A stretch of DNA of 64,000 nucleotides. Source: Cymodocea nodosa (Eukaryota; Streptophyta; Magnoliopsida; Alismatales; Cymodoceaceae). Below the pieces are notes generated by a model. The model ran no database searches, had not been told where the DNA came from, and was given only the letters and a program-made list of their open reading frames with translations. The stretch lies in the NCBI GenBank assembly GCA_036874045.1, contig CM072337.1, positions 372,001 through 436,000 of the forward strand, written 5' to 3'. Positions 23,249-36,055 of the stretch are shown piece after piece; position 1 is the first letter of the stretch, and each line of letters opens with the position of its first letter. The position numbers and the translations under genes are program-made.

Positions 23249-26200
23249 ATGTCGACATCATTCCGTAGCATAGTTCGTGATGTGAGAGACAGCTTGGGGA
23301 ATATATCGAGACGGGGTTATGAGGTTTTACTGTCGAACCATAACAGGGGGAAGAATAATGGTAGTGCTCGAGACGTGCATGACAAATCAATAGACCCGGA
23401 TGGTTGCTGGGCTAATCTTCCACCAGAGTTGCTTTATGATGTGATCAAAAGGCTCGAGGAAAGCGAGTGCACATGGCCTTCTCGCAAGCATGTTGTAGCT
23501 TGTGCTGCTGTTTGCAGGGCTTGGCGGGAAATGTGTAAAGAAATCATAAAGAGCCCAGAATTGTCTGGGAAGCTTACCTTTCCAGTGAATCTCAAACAGG
23601 TAGTATCATTTCTTCTTGAGATTGACTCGTCAGCAATCCTTCCACCATATTCATTGCAATTTCAAGTAAATATGGAGGAAGAAGAGGGGGGTTAGATTGC
23701 TGTTATTGTGGTTCCCTTTCACTAAATTTTATATTTTATAACAGCCTGGACCCCGTGATGGAACTATCCAGTGCTTCATCAAGAGGGATGAGCCAAATTC
23801 AGTATACAACCTGTATGTTGCCCTCAGCCCTGGTGAGTTAACAACTTGCGTCATTCCCTACTTTTTTTCTGTAGTAACACATTTTATGTAGGTCCAAACT
23901 GTTTAGGCTAAGTTTTTGCTTGGGAAGAATATTGATATTATTTTGCACATGACAGTAGCTATCCTTTCAAATTTGAGATTTACATGCACCTCTTTGTCAC
24001 CTACACATCCAGGATGTCCCTATTAGCCATTTTATTTTCCCCTTTTTAACATTTTTGTTCTAAAAAATTTGTCATTTTTTCATAATTTTCTGTTCCTGTT
24101 TGTATATATATATTTTTTTTAAACAAAAATACCATAGAACATTGTTATGGGAACAGTTTTGTCTCAACCATTAACTTTGTAGACGACGACCTTCAATAAA
24201 GGGTGATTTTATTGAAAGTGAATATATCGAGGGATTAAAGATAAATAAGGATATCATTTAAGTGGGCAAGTTTATTATGGTCCCATCAGTTTCCTTGGAT
24301 TTAGCTGATGCACTGAGCTTAGTTCTGAGTGTTCAGTAGTTGAAGTTTTCAAATATCTACCTTTCTATAAGAATTGTAGGTAACCATCCTCACTTTTTAA
24401 ATCCTACTTCAGTTGATACCGTAAACTGAACTGGAAGCTAATATCAGTGATATTTGTAACTATAAAACAATTGTTGGGATTTTTCATCTTTGACGATCAC
24501 CTAATTTTAATCATTGTATTGTTCTTAGTGAGTTGAGTTTTTTCTTTAAATTACTTTGATGGCTACAATATATGTGAGGGGATGCAAGAAGTGCTTTGAT
24601 TATATCAACTTGTTTTACAAAGATGTGTTGTAATTCTTGATCAACCATATCCTATACTTAATTCCTGACCTTACATTGTTCTTTAAGTCTCTTTGCTCCT
24701 TTTGAGCTATATTTTTTGTTCATTTCACCCACAACATTGTGATTTAAGTTTCCCAATTTTTTAATGTACATTATAGATTGTTGTAAGAAACTCGGAATAT
24801 GTTAAAATGAGCTCTAGTTTGAATCATTTTTTTGATATTTTACCTCTTATCTTATCTTCAATTGGGGCAACTTTCACTCTATTCCTAATAATGTTGTTAA
24901 ACTTATTTATTTCTTATGGTATTACCAAGAGTTCACATTTTTGTAACATGAACTTTTTTGCACATGATCATGTTTTACAACTTAGCATTTTGAATTATAT
25001 ATTATAGTTAGGTAAATAATAGTTTTATAGAATTTTCCTTTTATCTTTAAGGGTATCTTCTTATCGTATAACACTCTAGAAGTATTTGTCTACTTTATTC
25101 ATCTTACTTTAATGTTATGAATAATATTTTTTATAATTTTACCATTGCTACTTATTATTATAGATCTAAGTACTTAAAATTTTTACTTTTACGAATCTTA
25201 TCATCATCCAACTATATGCCTTCATTAGTATTTCTACTTTCATTGAACTATTCAATTTTTGACCTAGAGCATCTCTTTATAATTGTAATTTAGAACTAAA
25301 TCCTAATTTACTTTCTAAAATTGTCATAAGCAAATATAGCATATGCTAGGGTTTATTTCTTTTTGAATTTTTTTTAATATATTTCATCTATAATAATCAT
25401 GGCAAACAAATTTGTATCTAAAGAGAAACCCTTGGAGTAAACTTATGTTTATTGGAAATTCCTTAATTTGTTTTCTATAATTTTAACATTAGTAACTGTG
25501 CTTCTTCCATACATGTTCTTTGTAATATCAAAATATCCTATAACTACTCTTTTTGTTTCCAAAACCCACTATACTATGTTTCTAAGTATTTTATTGTAAG
25601 CTTTTTCTAAATCAATGAAAACCATATGAAGGCTCTTTTTCTTAGCTTTAAAATTTTCTACTAGTCGTCTAAGTAAATGGATAGCTTTCATTGTTAACCT
25701 ATCCAGCATAAATCTAAATTGATTTTTTTGTGATTTTAATTGCATACCTTGGTTATTGCTTAATTACCCCCCTTATGTAAATTTTCATTATATTTGTATG
25801 CTTGGTTTTGGCATAGGCACAGGTATCTCTATTTCATAGTTTTGACTTCGGATGCTTACCTTGATATTTCATTGGCCTCGTACTTCAATAACAAAGTTAC
25901 CAAAAGCATAACAATGGTACAGGCTTTATATGATAAAAAAACGATAAGACTCGAAGACTTTGTTCTGAAATAAACAACTCATCATCATATTGAAGTAGAG
26001 ATGATGTTAATAAGTATTTAGAAATGTTCTTATATTTTTATGATGACTACTTACATTGGATTGCAATTGGCTATAATGCAAACTGTTATGAAAATTTGTT
26101 GATCCTTGTTAGCCTTGCTGGTTGAGAACGGCAAGTTTCTCCTCTCTGCAAAACGGATTCGACGAACTACCTGTACAGAGTACATAATCTCTACGGATGC

Positions 26201-27128
26201 TGGAAATATGTCAAGATCCAGCAAGTCTTACCTGGGAAAACTTAGGTAAGAAGTGAGTTGCTAATGATTTCATAGATAGCAGATAACTCGAAGGTCTGCT
26301 GCTATATTTGGGTGGTGATAATTCATAATGATGGGAACTTGATTGAGATTGTTGTTGGTTGTTGGTGATGTGTGATTGATAATTGTCGTCGTCTGAATTT
26401 GCAGATCAAATTTCCTTGGCACGAAATTCATAATCTATGATACCCAACCCCCTTGCGGTAGAATCGGACCTTCAAGTGGAAGAAGGCGTAGATTCTACTC
26501 CATGAAAGTGTCTCCTAGGGTTCCATCAGGCAGCTACAATGTGGCACAGATAACTTACGAGCTGAACGTGCTTGGGACGCGATGCCCTCGACGGATGAAC
26601 TGCATCATGTACTCCATCCCAACGTCTGCTCTTGACGTTGGTGGTTCGGTCCCTAGCCACCCTGCGACCCTCTTCTCCCATGATTTGGACGACTCGTTTC
26701 GCAGCATGTCCTTCTCTCATTCCTCCTCCATCATGAATCACTCATCGGTGGAGTTCAACAGCTCTCGCTTCTCCGATTTTGTGGACACGGCAGCTAGAGA
26801 AGACGATGAGGAGGGAAAGATAAGGCCATTGGTTCTCCAGAACAAGGCCCCACGATGGCACGAGCAGTTGCAATGTTGGTGCCTGAATTTCCGAGGCCGA
26901 GTCACGGTCGCATCGGTGAAGAACTTCCAGCTTGTGGCGGCGGCACAGCCCTCTGCCGGAGCGCCAACGCCGGCACAGCCTGCACCTCCGGAGCACGACA
27001 AGATCATACTGCAATTCGGGAAGGTCGGAAAGGATGCCTTCACGATGGATTATCGATACCCAATCTCGGCGTTCCAGGCGTTTGCCATTTGCTTGAGCAG
27101 CTTTGACACGAAGATAGCTTGTGAATAG
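23249..27128 (+). CDS. Tubby-like F-box protein (TULP)
   Basis: Plant TULPs join an N-terminal F-box, which contacts ASK/SKP1 of SCF ubiquitin ligases, to a C-terminal tubby domain that binds phosphoinositides and tethers the protein to the plasma membrane. Four exons, 23249-23599, 23745-23832, 26113-26245 and 26405-27128, join in frame to 431 residues. The F-box spans about 53-108 ([20 protein letters not shown]). The tubby domain starts with [15 protein letters not shown] and ends with the family signature [15 protein letters not shown] at the very C terminus. KRIRR in exon 3 lies in the phosphoinositide-binding region. A loop rich in Ser and Asp (about 235-290) and an Ala/Pro run are variable insertions. 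Intron 23833-26112 holds an antisense RTE LINE. The exact TULP number cannot be assigned. Confidence 0.95.
24800..25790 (-). mobile_element. RTE-clade LINE fragment (reverse transcriptase to C terminus), antisense in the TULP intron
   Basis: Read on the minus strand, the pieces follow the order of plant RTE elements: the [15 protein letters not shown]-like start of the palm (near 25690-25640), [12 protein letters not shown]-like (near 25630-25600), a LLQG...FAMIIIDE-like piece (near 25450-25390), a FKYLGSII-type piece (near 25180) and the C-terminal [10 protein letters not shown] (near 24880-24850). The copy has many stops and frame changes. It begins inside the reverse transcriptase, so it is 5'-truncated as LINEs often are. 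Confidence 0.78.
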
Positions 27129-28392
27129 GGTTGGGTGCACAGCGACGTTGTTGTTGTTATTATTACTAGTCCATGGCTGCATCTGCTTTCTGCATTGGAC
27201 TTATTCATCTGGCTTGCACATTTTCAGCCGCTCATAAAGTTTGTCTTTTCAGATTCTTTTACCTTTTGGTTCCACTGGGTTGGTTCGTTTGAACGCTGAT
27301 CTTGGATTAATCATACGTTGTCTTTACCTGGGCGTCAAAATCAATCATTTCAAGGGTTTCATTACTAATATTTGCAGCTTTTACCGTCAATGGGATATAA
27401 AAAACGTTTTCGTTCCAAAACTCTTCAACCTTATCCTCGTCGACGTCTGGAAGACAATCTCAACCATTCATGCCCGAAACAATGGCAACTGAATTGCCCG
27501 ACAATTAAATTCTAACCAGTATGGTATTTTTGAGAATTAAATTGATTGTATTCAAGTTATATTTTTAATGTTATTACAAATGTTTTCTCTCTTTTTCTGT
27601 TTACGTTAATTCCTGTTTTTTATGATGAAATTCTTTATTTATGTCAAATGGGTCTGATTTTTTCTTAATTTGACCTGAATTTTAAATGGATTCATATCTC
27701 AAAAATCAGGACTCTATTCTTTAAGACCTTCTGTGATATAATATAACTAATAACACGTATAACCAACTCGATTTTTTTTAAAAAAAATAAATAAATATAA
27801 TTCCTATTTTATTTTCCATAAAATCAATTTTTTAAACGTAAACAAAATCGACAAAAATGTAATAAAAAATACAAATTAAAAAATATCGAAATAAACACCG
27901 CAGGACAGCGACCTGGTCAAACGTGACCACGTAAAATTCACGTGAGAGCCATCCCATAATACTCGGCCTTCTAGAACTCTTCTAAGGTATATTCTCTTAC
28001 ACTATATTATTTATTGACAGGTTAAATTTTCTATCTTATCATAAAAAAACTGCTCAAACGCACGTGTGGCTCAGACACCGTCTTCGAACCGGCCGCGTCT
28101 AACACGGGAGTTCGTCCATTACCATAAAATCGCGTCACTTTTCTGCAAAAACACATCACCTCGGCTGTTACTTGAACAGTCGTCCTTCTGGCTGCTTCTT
28201 GGACGATGGCTTAATCATGAATAATAGGAATAGTATGTGCCTGTTGTGCAAATATTCCACTTTCGTTCTTACCTTCTTCCCCAAACCATAAAAACCACCC
28301 TAGGGTTCCAACCCGATCCACCATTTCCTTCCACATCCTTCCGGTGCTTTGATCGCTTGGGGTTGGAAAGCTGCGATCTTGGCTATGTGACA
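27129..28392 (+). other. 3' UTR of the TULP gene and ROH1-like promoter
   Basis: The first 400 bases are likely 3' UTR. Further right the DNA is AT-rich and then becomes richer in GC, with G-box motifs ahead of the next gene. No gene is supported here. In-frame codons extend upstream of the ROH1 start to 28237, but the conserved start is at 28393. Confidence 0.5.
27939..28066 (+). promoter_or_regulatory. Two G-box (CACGTG) motifs upstream of the ROH1-like gene
   Basis: Perfect palindromic CACGTG occurs at 27939-27944 and again at 28061-28066, the latter within cacgtgtggc, an ABRE-like context. They lie about 330-450 bases upstream of the coding start. G-boxes bind bZIP and bHLH factors (known). 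Two copies in 130 bases are suggestive only. Confidence 0.45.
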
Positions 28393-29625
28393 ATGCCAGC
28401 TATGGACTTCCAGGGGTCGTCCTCGCCGTTAGTGTCCTTCGGCCGGTCGATCGTCAGCAACCGCCGCGACACCGTAATGAGCACCACCGCCTCTACAACC
28501 TCCATGGATGGGGCGCCGCACATTGAAGGAGGACGTGTTGGCCTCGATGAGCTGGAGGCGTTCCAGCGGCTGGTGGCGGAGCTCTTCCACGGGCTCGGCG
28601 GGGGGGAACAGGAGGAGGTGGAGGAGGAGATTCTGAGCCTCCGATGGGTCAGGAAGCTTCTGGAGTCGTTCCTTCTCTGCCAGGAGGAATTCGGGAAGAT
28701 TCTGGCCGGCAAAAAGGCAGCTCTTTCGAAATCGCCACTTGATCGCCTGACGTCCGACTTCTCCGAGAGGAGTGTCAAGGCCTTGGACGTGTGCAATGCG
28801 ATTCGCGATGGGATCGATCATGTGAGGAATTGGGTGAAGCACCTCGAGATCGTTCACCTCGCCTTGGACCCCAAGCAGAGGAGTCTTGGGGAAGGCCAGT
28901 TCCGGAGGGCGAAGAAGGCGTTGACGGATTTGACCATCGCGATGCTCGATGAGAAAGAGGCGTCCTCTTCCAGCTCGGTTTTTGCGCGTCGCAACAGATC
29001 GTTCGGGCAGAACAATAGGGAGAATCATCGGTCCGCTGCCGTTGCCACTTTGCATTTCAGGTCACTGTCCTGGAGTGTCTCGAGGAACTGGTCTGCGGCA
29101 AGGCAGCTCCAGGCGATTGGTAGCAACCTTGCGGCCCCAAGGAGTAATGAGATAATCGCGACGAATGGGCTTGCGGTGCCGATCTTCACGATGAATTCGG
29201 TACTCCTGTTCGTGATGTGGGCACTCGTCGCCGCGATACCATGCCAGGACAGGGGCCTCCAGATGCATTTCTCGATACCAAGGGGCTTTGTCTGGGCAGC
29301 ACCCGTATTGTCCTTGCACGAGCGAATCGTGGAGGAGTCCAAGAAGAGGAGCCGGAAGAATTCAAATGGGTTGCTCAACGAGATCCATCGGATAGAGAAG
29401 TGCTCTCGGCATCTCACGGAACTGATGGATTCCATCCAACTCCCAATTGCGAAGGACAAGGAGTCGGAGTTCAAGGCGGAGGTGGAGGAGTTGGCCAAGA
29501 TATGTGGTGCCATGAAGGATGGGCTGGACCCCTTGGAGCGGCAGGTGAGGGAGGTGTTCTACAGGATCGTCCGAGGTCGGACGGAGGGCCTCGATAGCTT
29601 GGGGATGTATTCTGGACGTCATTGA
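28393..29625 (+). CDS. ROH1 / DUF793 (BPS1-like) family protein
   Basis: This is a single-exon gene for 410 residues, the usual size of the DUF793/ROH1 family. Arabidopsis ROH1 interacts with the exocyst subunit EXO70A1 and is implicated in secretion, including seed-coat mucilage. The start [12 protein letters not shown] matches the conserved MPATDYQGSS opening of the family, so I take 28393 and not the upstream in-frame start at 28237. Seen features are an N-terminal FGRSIVS motif, a helical region [31 protein letters not shown] at about 96-111, [15 protein letters not shown] near 137-151, a hydrophobic segment at about 266-284 ([18 protein letters not shown]) and a C-terminal helical bundle with [17 protein letters not shown]. 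The hydrophobic segment may be buried in the fold instead of membrane-spanning. GC content is high across the whole frame. Confidence 0.9.
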   Translation: MPAMDFQGSSSPLVSFGRSIVSNRRDTVMSTTASTTSMDGAPHIEGGRVGLDELEAFQRLVAELFHGLGGGEQEEVEEEILSLRWVRKLLESFLLCQEEFGKILAGKKAALSKSPLDRLTSDFSERSVKALDVCNAIRDGIDHVRNWVKHLEIVHLALDPKQRSLGEGQFRRAKKALTDLTIAMLDEKEASSSSSVFARRNRSFGQNNRENHRSAAVATLHFRSLSWSVSRNWSAARQLQAIGSNLAAPRSNEIIATNGLAVPIFTMNSVLLFVMWALVAAIPCQDRGLQMHFSIPRGFVWAAPVLSLHERIVEESKKRSRKNSNGLLNEIHRIEKCSRHLTELMDSIQLPIAKDKESEFKAEVEELAKICGAMKDGLDPLERQVREVFYRIVRGRTEGLDSLGMYSGRH

Positions 29626-31091
29626 CCGGAGCAATCACATTCACATCCCCTGCAAAATGCCCTTTTCCAATTCCAATACTGTTTGGGATTTGGAGAAGGA
29701 AGCAATGGTGATGCATATATATACTAAATGGAACAGGTGAAATCTTTCCACCAAGTATAAATAAGTTTTAGCCGTAATGTTTTGTGTTTACCGTTGTAGG
29801 CTCCTGTAAATTAGAAAAACAGATTATTTTGGAAATTTGGTTGCTCGTTGTTTAATGTTTGCCTCTACCGTGCAATTGCAATCGGTTTTTTGAGTTGCAC
29901 AAGATTTCATGGGTCATCCTGGTCGTCGAATGTGTGCTGCTTTTTGATGCTCTTCGCAAACTTGTGAAGGGTTTAGGGTGGGCTCTGTCTGCACCATTCT
30001 ATATATCGCAAAAATGTATGAATCATCATCCATTGGTTGTATGTTTTGGTTGATGATCCATGCCTGGCTTACTGTTTTCCATTTAAGATTCTGAGATAGA
30101 TCTTGGCATATATATAATAATCAACATGGTTTTTCTTTTATTTAGGTTGAAACTAGGGTTGTTGCATTGTTTTCATCTGAATGCTACAATTTATTTGTTT
30201 GGGTGCAGGCAGCCACATGTATGCTTGACATTTCATTTTGGGTAACAGACAAGCCCATCGGATGGGTTACCAACCCACTTATGGCTTCATTAAACGAACG
30301 GCTGTACACGTATTATTTTACTAGGACATGCATGTGTGATGCATTTCTATGTTCCGTTCGGACCTCTGCTCTCGTAACTCCTAAAGTTGATTTTTGTTGT
30401 ACATTTCGAAATTTCTATGAGGGTTACATGTGGTGAAGAAGAAGCGTTTGACGTGCAGCACTTCATGATTAAATCTGGTCAAATGATTGTCGGCTCATGA
30501 CTGCTGCACGTATGCCTTCTGCGTTGTGGTGGTGGTTGATGACTTCAGCTTGAGAGAAAGATGTAATGTAGTCAACATTTTCTTGGCTTCCAAATTCTTT
30601 CGTTTCAGATTGGTGTGAAGTGTAAAAAACCATTAGCTGTATGTATGATATATAGATCCATTCTTTATGTTATTTAGGTAGAAGAGAGATGCTTTGATGA
30701 TGTGGATCTCAACTTTAAAAGAGCTGGGTATTAGTCTACCAGCTTCCAACAAGTGGATGACATATTCTTTCTTTTTCATTGTATATCTATGTATTCCATT
30801 TCTACGCTTTTAATCTCTTTTTCTTGGCGATGAATGGTATAGATGAAGGTGCTGCTAGGACAACTATATGTATATTGTTGAATAAATAGATAGAGAGAAG
30901 GATGGGAAAAGGGATAAAATTAAATGATGTTCTATTTATTAAATGTATTGTAAAGACGACAATGACGACGATGACTACGTTACAACAAAGACGTCGACGA
31001 ATCGACAAGATCGACTCCAAAGTCCAAATGGGGACGATGAAGTAAATAATTCCTTCACGTCCCTCGATCTCAATATAATATAACAGCTTAA
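29626..31091. other. Convergent 3' flanks of the ROH1-like and bZIP genes
   Basis: The two genes point toward each other here. The spacer holds their 3' UTRs and short open frames without family matches (for example 30167-30436 plus). No additional gene is supported. Confidence 0.5.
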
Positions 31092-32611
31092 TTACAAGGT
31101 GCTACTTCGCCGGAGACGGCGCGGGGGACTTCTTCCGTCCTCCGCAGGGCGATCCAACAGCCATTGACATTTAGATTCGAACTCTTGTAGCTGGTGAAAT
31201 CAACAAGCAACCACCAACCACATGGAAATGAGCCAAGGAATGAAATACAATAATGGAATAAAATCATTGAAATTTGTGGTAATTAATGATTAATTAAATT
31301 AGCTACCATCAATACCAAGCTGTGTACATGAATAAATTATCTACTAGCTTTAATTTGTCATCATCTACCAACTCGACCCCAATTGCTAGCACCATTATTG
31401 TGGTTGTCTATTGGTAATATGTATATGGTAGTATCGATAATATTTCATATTCGAATACAAGGATCTCTTCACTTGTAGTCAATCGATCTCTTCACAGGCA
31501 GAGAATAATGTTAGGATAATCTCATGCAGACGACTTATAGCATTAGTTGTAAACTTTCTTGTTAATTTGTCAAGTCATGGGATTACTGTACCTTCTTGAG
31601 CCTCTCCCTCTCCGTCTCCTGCAACACATCAAAACGCTAAAGATTAATAATAACGTAGATCGATCATGAAATACTTTACCACGGTAAAAACCAACCACAT
31701 TAGTTGAGATCCGATCCAATAACTTAATTTTAAATCCACGAATATGCATGAAGTCATTCATCATTTGCACTTTTTTTCCGTGTACGTGTATATATATATA
31801 TATATACTCACCATTTGTCTCTCTAACCTTGCGTTTTCTTCCTTCAGCTGACGAGCCACTCTTTCTAAATCTTCTATGTATATCTACAGGATCACAAGAG
31901 AAAGGGGAAAAAAGTAACAGGAGATTAATTAAGACATGTATATGTTAATATTATTATCTATTGGACACCGACCTGCTTTCTCTCCCTGGACCTTGCGGCG
32001 GACTCCCTGTTCTTGATCATCCTCTTCTGCCTCTGGATGGCGGCCTTGTCGTCCACCACATCCTCCTGCACCCTCCTCTTCTTCTTGTTATCCCTTACAC
32101 CCGGCTGGGATACGACTAAGCCACAGCCCACCCCCGGGCTGAACTCGTCCAGGCAAGGCTGCAGCTTCCACGGAGCTGCCGCGGTGGCCGTGGTACAGCT
32201 GGTAGAAGCGACAAGCCAATCTCCGTCAACCACGGGGTCGACCATCATCATCCCCATCATGGACGACGACCCTTCCATCAACGTCCCTTCTCCTCTTCCC
32301 CTTGCACAACCCATCTCTATCTGCTGCTGCTGTCGTGCTAGCACCGGTGGCGGCTGAGGTTGCTGCTGGTACTGCACAACCCCATGCAGGAACACGCTGT
32401 CCTCCTCCTCCATCTCCGTCGTCGTCGTCGAACCTTCCACGACACTCGACCCGACATCTTCCACTATCACCAACCCTCCATTCTCCACAACCCCACGTCC
32501 TCCGTACATCTCCTGCATCATTATCGACATGCCCCCCATCGTCATCCCAACCGGCAGTGGCTGGTACGCCGACGAGCGGCTCGTCAGATCCCCCCCGACT
32601 GGTATCATCAT
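31092..32611 (-). CDS. bZIP transcription factor, GBF4-like (group A)
   Basis: This nuclear DNA-binding protein likely recognises ACGT-core sites such as G-boxes and ABREs. Four exons on the minus strand, 32611-31973, 31883-31812, 31618-31592 and 31190-31092, join in phase 0 to 278 residues. The basic region QRQKRMIKNRESAARSRERK sits at about 192-211 and has the invariant N-x7-R. The exon boundary falls immediately after RKQ. The zipper begins with IYIEDLERVARQLKEENARL. The tail RSPPRRLRRSSTL corresponds to the C-terminal PPRFLRRIRSLEW element of GBF4 proteins. The N-terminal half is rich in Met, Gly, Gln and Val, and I do not see the group A motif TLEDFL. The third exon is only 27 nt. GBF4-like is the best fit; FD-like or other group A members are less likely. 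Confidence 0.9.
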
Positions 32612-32634
32612 CTCCGATCAAATTTCCGAACTCT

Positions 32635-32640
32635 CACGTG
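32635..32640. promoter_or_regulatory. G-box in the leader of the bZIP gene
   Basis: CACGTG lies 24 bases upstream of the start codon of a factor whose family binds this site. That would permit self-regulation (inference). Confidence 0.35.
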
Positions 32641-32770
32641 TGCTTGCTTGCCTTTTTTAGGGTTTTGCTGACTTCATCCGCCGGTGCGAGTGATCGACCC
32701 AACTGAGTTGGTGTGATCTAGTGAGAGACTTTTAATATGTTTATAACCACACACACACGCACATATTGGC

Positions 32771-32797
32771 ATATATATATATATATATATATATATG
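32771..32797. repeat. (AT)n microsatellite upstream of the bZIP gene
   Basis: About thirteen AT units lie 160 bases upstream of the coding start, preceded by an (AC) run. Confidence 0.9.
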
Positions 32798-34359
32798 CAA
32801 ATGAGTGAGGAATTCGATCGGCAGGAGGAAGCGGACAACGGTGGTGGAAGAAGTGTCCGGATCTGGCGGGGGCTGATGATTGAAGGTGTACTGGAATCAG
32901 AGCTAGTTTCTTTCAGGTGAATCCGGCTTTTCTGCCACGCCCTCCGAACTTCGACAGCAACGACGACGGTCGAGAGCTCTTGTAGCTTGAATCCATTTTC
33001 TTTTCTTCCCCTGGGGAGGTATCGAATTAAGCTGATCAAGCAGCAGCACAAGCAAAAATCCAACGTATATATGCTCCCTATAGATCTCCATCAAACCAGT
33101 AGAGCAAGAGCATAATATACAACCTTCCCTTAATTGTAGCTCCACCTGACGTACATATTTAATGGTTTCTCAGTATCTTTTGGACGATAAGGAAAATTAA
33201 AATGTGCTCATCAGGTGAGGCGAGTGATTATATTAATTAGGATTTTAATTACTGAATATGATGATATCTGAGGATACGCTAATAACAGCGATTCCATTCG
33301 TTGGAAAAAGTTGGCACCCTATTCAATTGATTGCCATCTATGACTCACTCAAGCGATTAAATTAAGTTGGCACTGCAAATATTCATCTTTATATGTATTC
33401 CTGGTAGCATTTATTACTTGGAGATGATCATGATGTATCGCCACAGTATCCACATTTGGAGTGAATTATATGGTATGGCTGGCTGGACATGAAAAATTAC
33501 AAAGTGCGAGGTACTTATTTTTTACTTAATTAATTGTCACTCGGACTTATATATATATGGAAGTGATAAAAAAATATGTATAGAAGAAATTTCTTGAAAT
33601 ATTTTCGAGTAATTTCAACCATTTTTGTGAATTTTCTTCTACAACATTTATATTCTTAATTCATCGAAGCTCCCGTGTATTATTAATAAGCTTCCATACC
33701 ATGCGATCTTTCAACGAAAATATATATACATATAGGCCGGCATCAAAGAGCTCATTCTCTATTCATTTGACACATTTTTTAAAAATTACTTAAAAATTTA
33801 ATCAACCACTTAAGATTAGGTTAACGTGTACCAAAAGACTTAAAAGGTTTTTGGACACACATCGAATGTTTTTATCTGCTTTGTCATCAATTAACGCACA
33901 TTTGATTGGATAGGTAGGTCATACAAAAATAGAACAAAGTTTGTAATAATTATTTTACAATAAAATATTAACAACCGACAATTTTGAACAATCTTTGTTA
34001 ATCATTTCACTTCAGGTGCTGATAAAACTAATCGTAGCTGAAAGAAATTTACATGTATATTGCAACATCTCTCTATATAATGGAACCATGATACTTGAAT
34101 TTCTTCCAGCGAAATAGCTTTAATATATCATGGGACGCGTCAAGCAAATAACCCTAGTCGACAGGGCTGTTGATAGCGGATGCTTCATAGGTTAAAGTCA
34201 AAGCCTAAATACTCATGTGGACCAACTGTGAACTATAGAAGACCGATCTTGTTGCTCTTTTATGCTTGGACCAAGGTAAATATCTAGTATCCTTTGCCCT
34301 GACACTCTGTAAGATCTCGATTGAATACCTTCTGGCCTTGTGGGCAAACTCCTTTTTCA

Positions 34360-34424
34360 GTTGGTCCCCTTCCTTCTTGGCAAACTCCCGTTTAAAAATT
34401 GTTTGATTCATCTCGATTTTCATT
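34360..34424 (-). repeat. Short dispersed repeat shared with a PTBP3 intron
   Basis: The minus strand of this stretch matches the plus strand of 1843-1908. Both contain aaacgggagtttgcca followed by an A/G-rich run and ggggaccaac. It is probably part of an unidentified mobile element. Confidence 0.65.
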
Positions 34425-35419
34425 AGTTATAGGTTGGTGTTTGTGTCTTTCCATTTTAGTGGGAAAGTGTAAGAGAGAGCAATCAATATAGCCTTTAGTG
34501 TTGGCGTACAATCAAAACCTCACAAACTCCGTGCTTTGATATCAATTGAAAGGGAGGATGGCAAATTCTTTAACTGCACTTTGTCTTTCTTCGCGTACAC
34601 TCACAGTTGAGAGAAAAGATGAATCTTGTACTTTCTTTATGCTTATTTCTTTCTGTAAAACAATAAGAAGGAGAGGGCCTGCAAAATCTAAATCATGTGT
34701 GACAGTCAAAAGCTTTTCTCTCCTATGATTTAGCCCCATTTGTACGAAGGATTTCGTATGGATTTATGATAAATCATATGACTAAGAATCGGCTGGGGTG
34801 CTCTCAGCCATTGCATAATTCTCTTGTCAGCAACCTCTGCCGTTGGTTTTTAATGCCTTTGTGAGCAGTTTTGCTGGGTTTCTCCTCCTGCATCAATTTT
34901 TGTAGAATTCTTCGTAAATCTTTTCTCATTGAACAGCAATCAACAAATCTATTACAGAAAAAGAGGCAAAAAAGGATCAACCAAGTAAAAATGGGTGCGT
35001 GGAATCGACGACTGATGAGAGGGGTAGTGATGGTTTAGTGACAAGCGGAAGGGTGGACGAGAGGGGCTTCTTCCTGCGAGCATGCAAGTGAGCTTCTTCT
35101 TCCAAAGAGCCGACAAGAGGGGGAAGTCGTGATGAGATCATCGATATCGATTTCATCCGGTTCCAGGCAAGGATAGCTGGGGACGTTGTGCAATGAGATG
35201 GGATTTTCGATCACTTTGGAGGGACAGGAAAAAATGCACACCGAAGTTTATATATATGTTAGAGATGGGAAATGATTTCTCATCTACGACGGTACCAACA
35301 TAAGAAGCGATGAGAAATAATTTATCATCATTTATATAAGCAGAAACACCCATCAAGCTTAAATCCTGATGGAAGTTCATCATCCTCGTATACCTTTCCT
35401 TCTCCTTCCACCTATCGTA

Positions 35420-36055
35420 TACCTTTTTATCCATTTCGATTCATACTTCTCCTTTGGAATCATCAATTCCAATGCTGCTCATGCTTGCATGATGGTTGCT
35501 GTGAGCAAGTCCTGATTGGCTACTTTTGATTGTTCAGCTACAATAATGAACCTAGGTAACTTTCTACTCGCGAGATTATATTTGTTTTCTTTTCCTCCTT
35601 TCTATCATTTGAATGCTGTTGTTAACCTACATTTTAAATTCCTAGAGATTTTGAAAGCCCTTCTTTGTCCACCGAAGACAAGATAGATGTTTAGAGGTAT
35701 CTTGATTTTTGATTTCGTGTTCTGTTTCCCTTCCTTATCCATTGTGATTCACAGTTTTCCTTTGGAATCATCAATTCAAGTGCTGCACATCCTTGCAAGG
35801 TTGCAATATTTATGAGCTCGATATATATGCCTCTCCTTCCTTTTCAACTATAGTAATGAACAAACTAGGTAACATTCATAACTATATTATATGAGTGTGC
35901 TTTTCATCTTTTCCTTTTTCATTTGAGTATTGTTGTTCACCTACTTCTTAAATGCCCAAAGATTTTAGAAACTCCTTTTTTTGCTCTCTGAAGAAAGGGT
36001 AAGACTTTCAGAAATATCATCTTGATCTCTTATTTACATGGTTTCCTTGCCTTTT
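35420..36055 (+). repeat. Tandem duplication with a period of about 310 bp
   Basis: Two head-to-tail copies, about 35420-35728 and 35729-36055. Anchors: cctttggaatcatcaatt at 35451 and 35759, taatgaac followed by ctaggtaac in both, and aga-gatttt at 35644 and 35958. Similarity is moderate, so the event is old. It ends about 140 bases before the Harbinger element. Confidence 0.8.

Noticed and set aside
26526-27182. Minus-strand frames opposite the last exon of the tubby-like gene
   Set aside because: They are shadows. The plus frame carries the conserved tubby C terminus.
28383-29634. Several long minus-strand open frames across the ROH1-like gene
   Set aside because: They are shadows of a GC-rich single-exon gene whose plus frame is complete and conserved.
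32226-32706. Open frames in other frames over exon 1 of the bZIP gene
   Set aside because: These are low-complexity peptides caused by codon bias. Only the minus frame ending in the basic region makes sense.
34542-34739. Short open frames on both strands near 34.6 kb
   Set aside because: They are mirror frames of about 60 codons in repeat-like DNA with no match, and probably chance.
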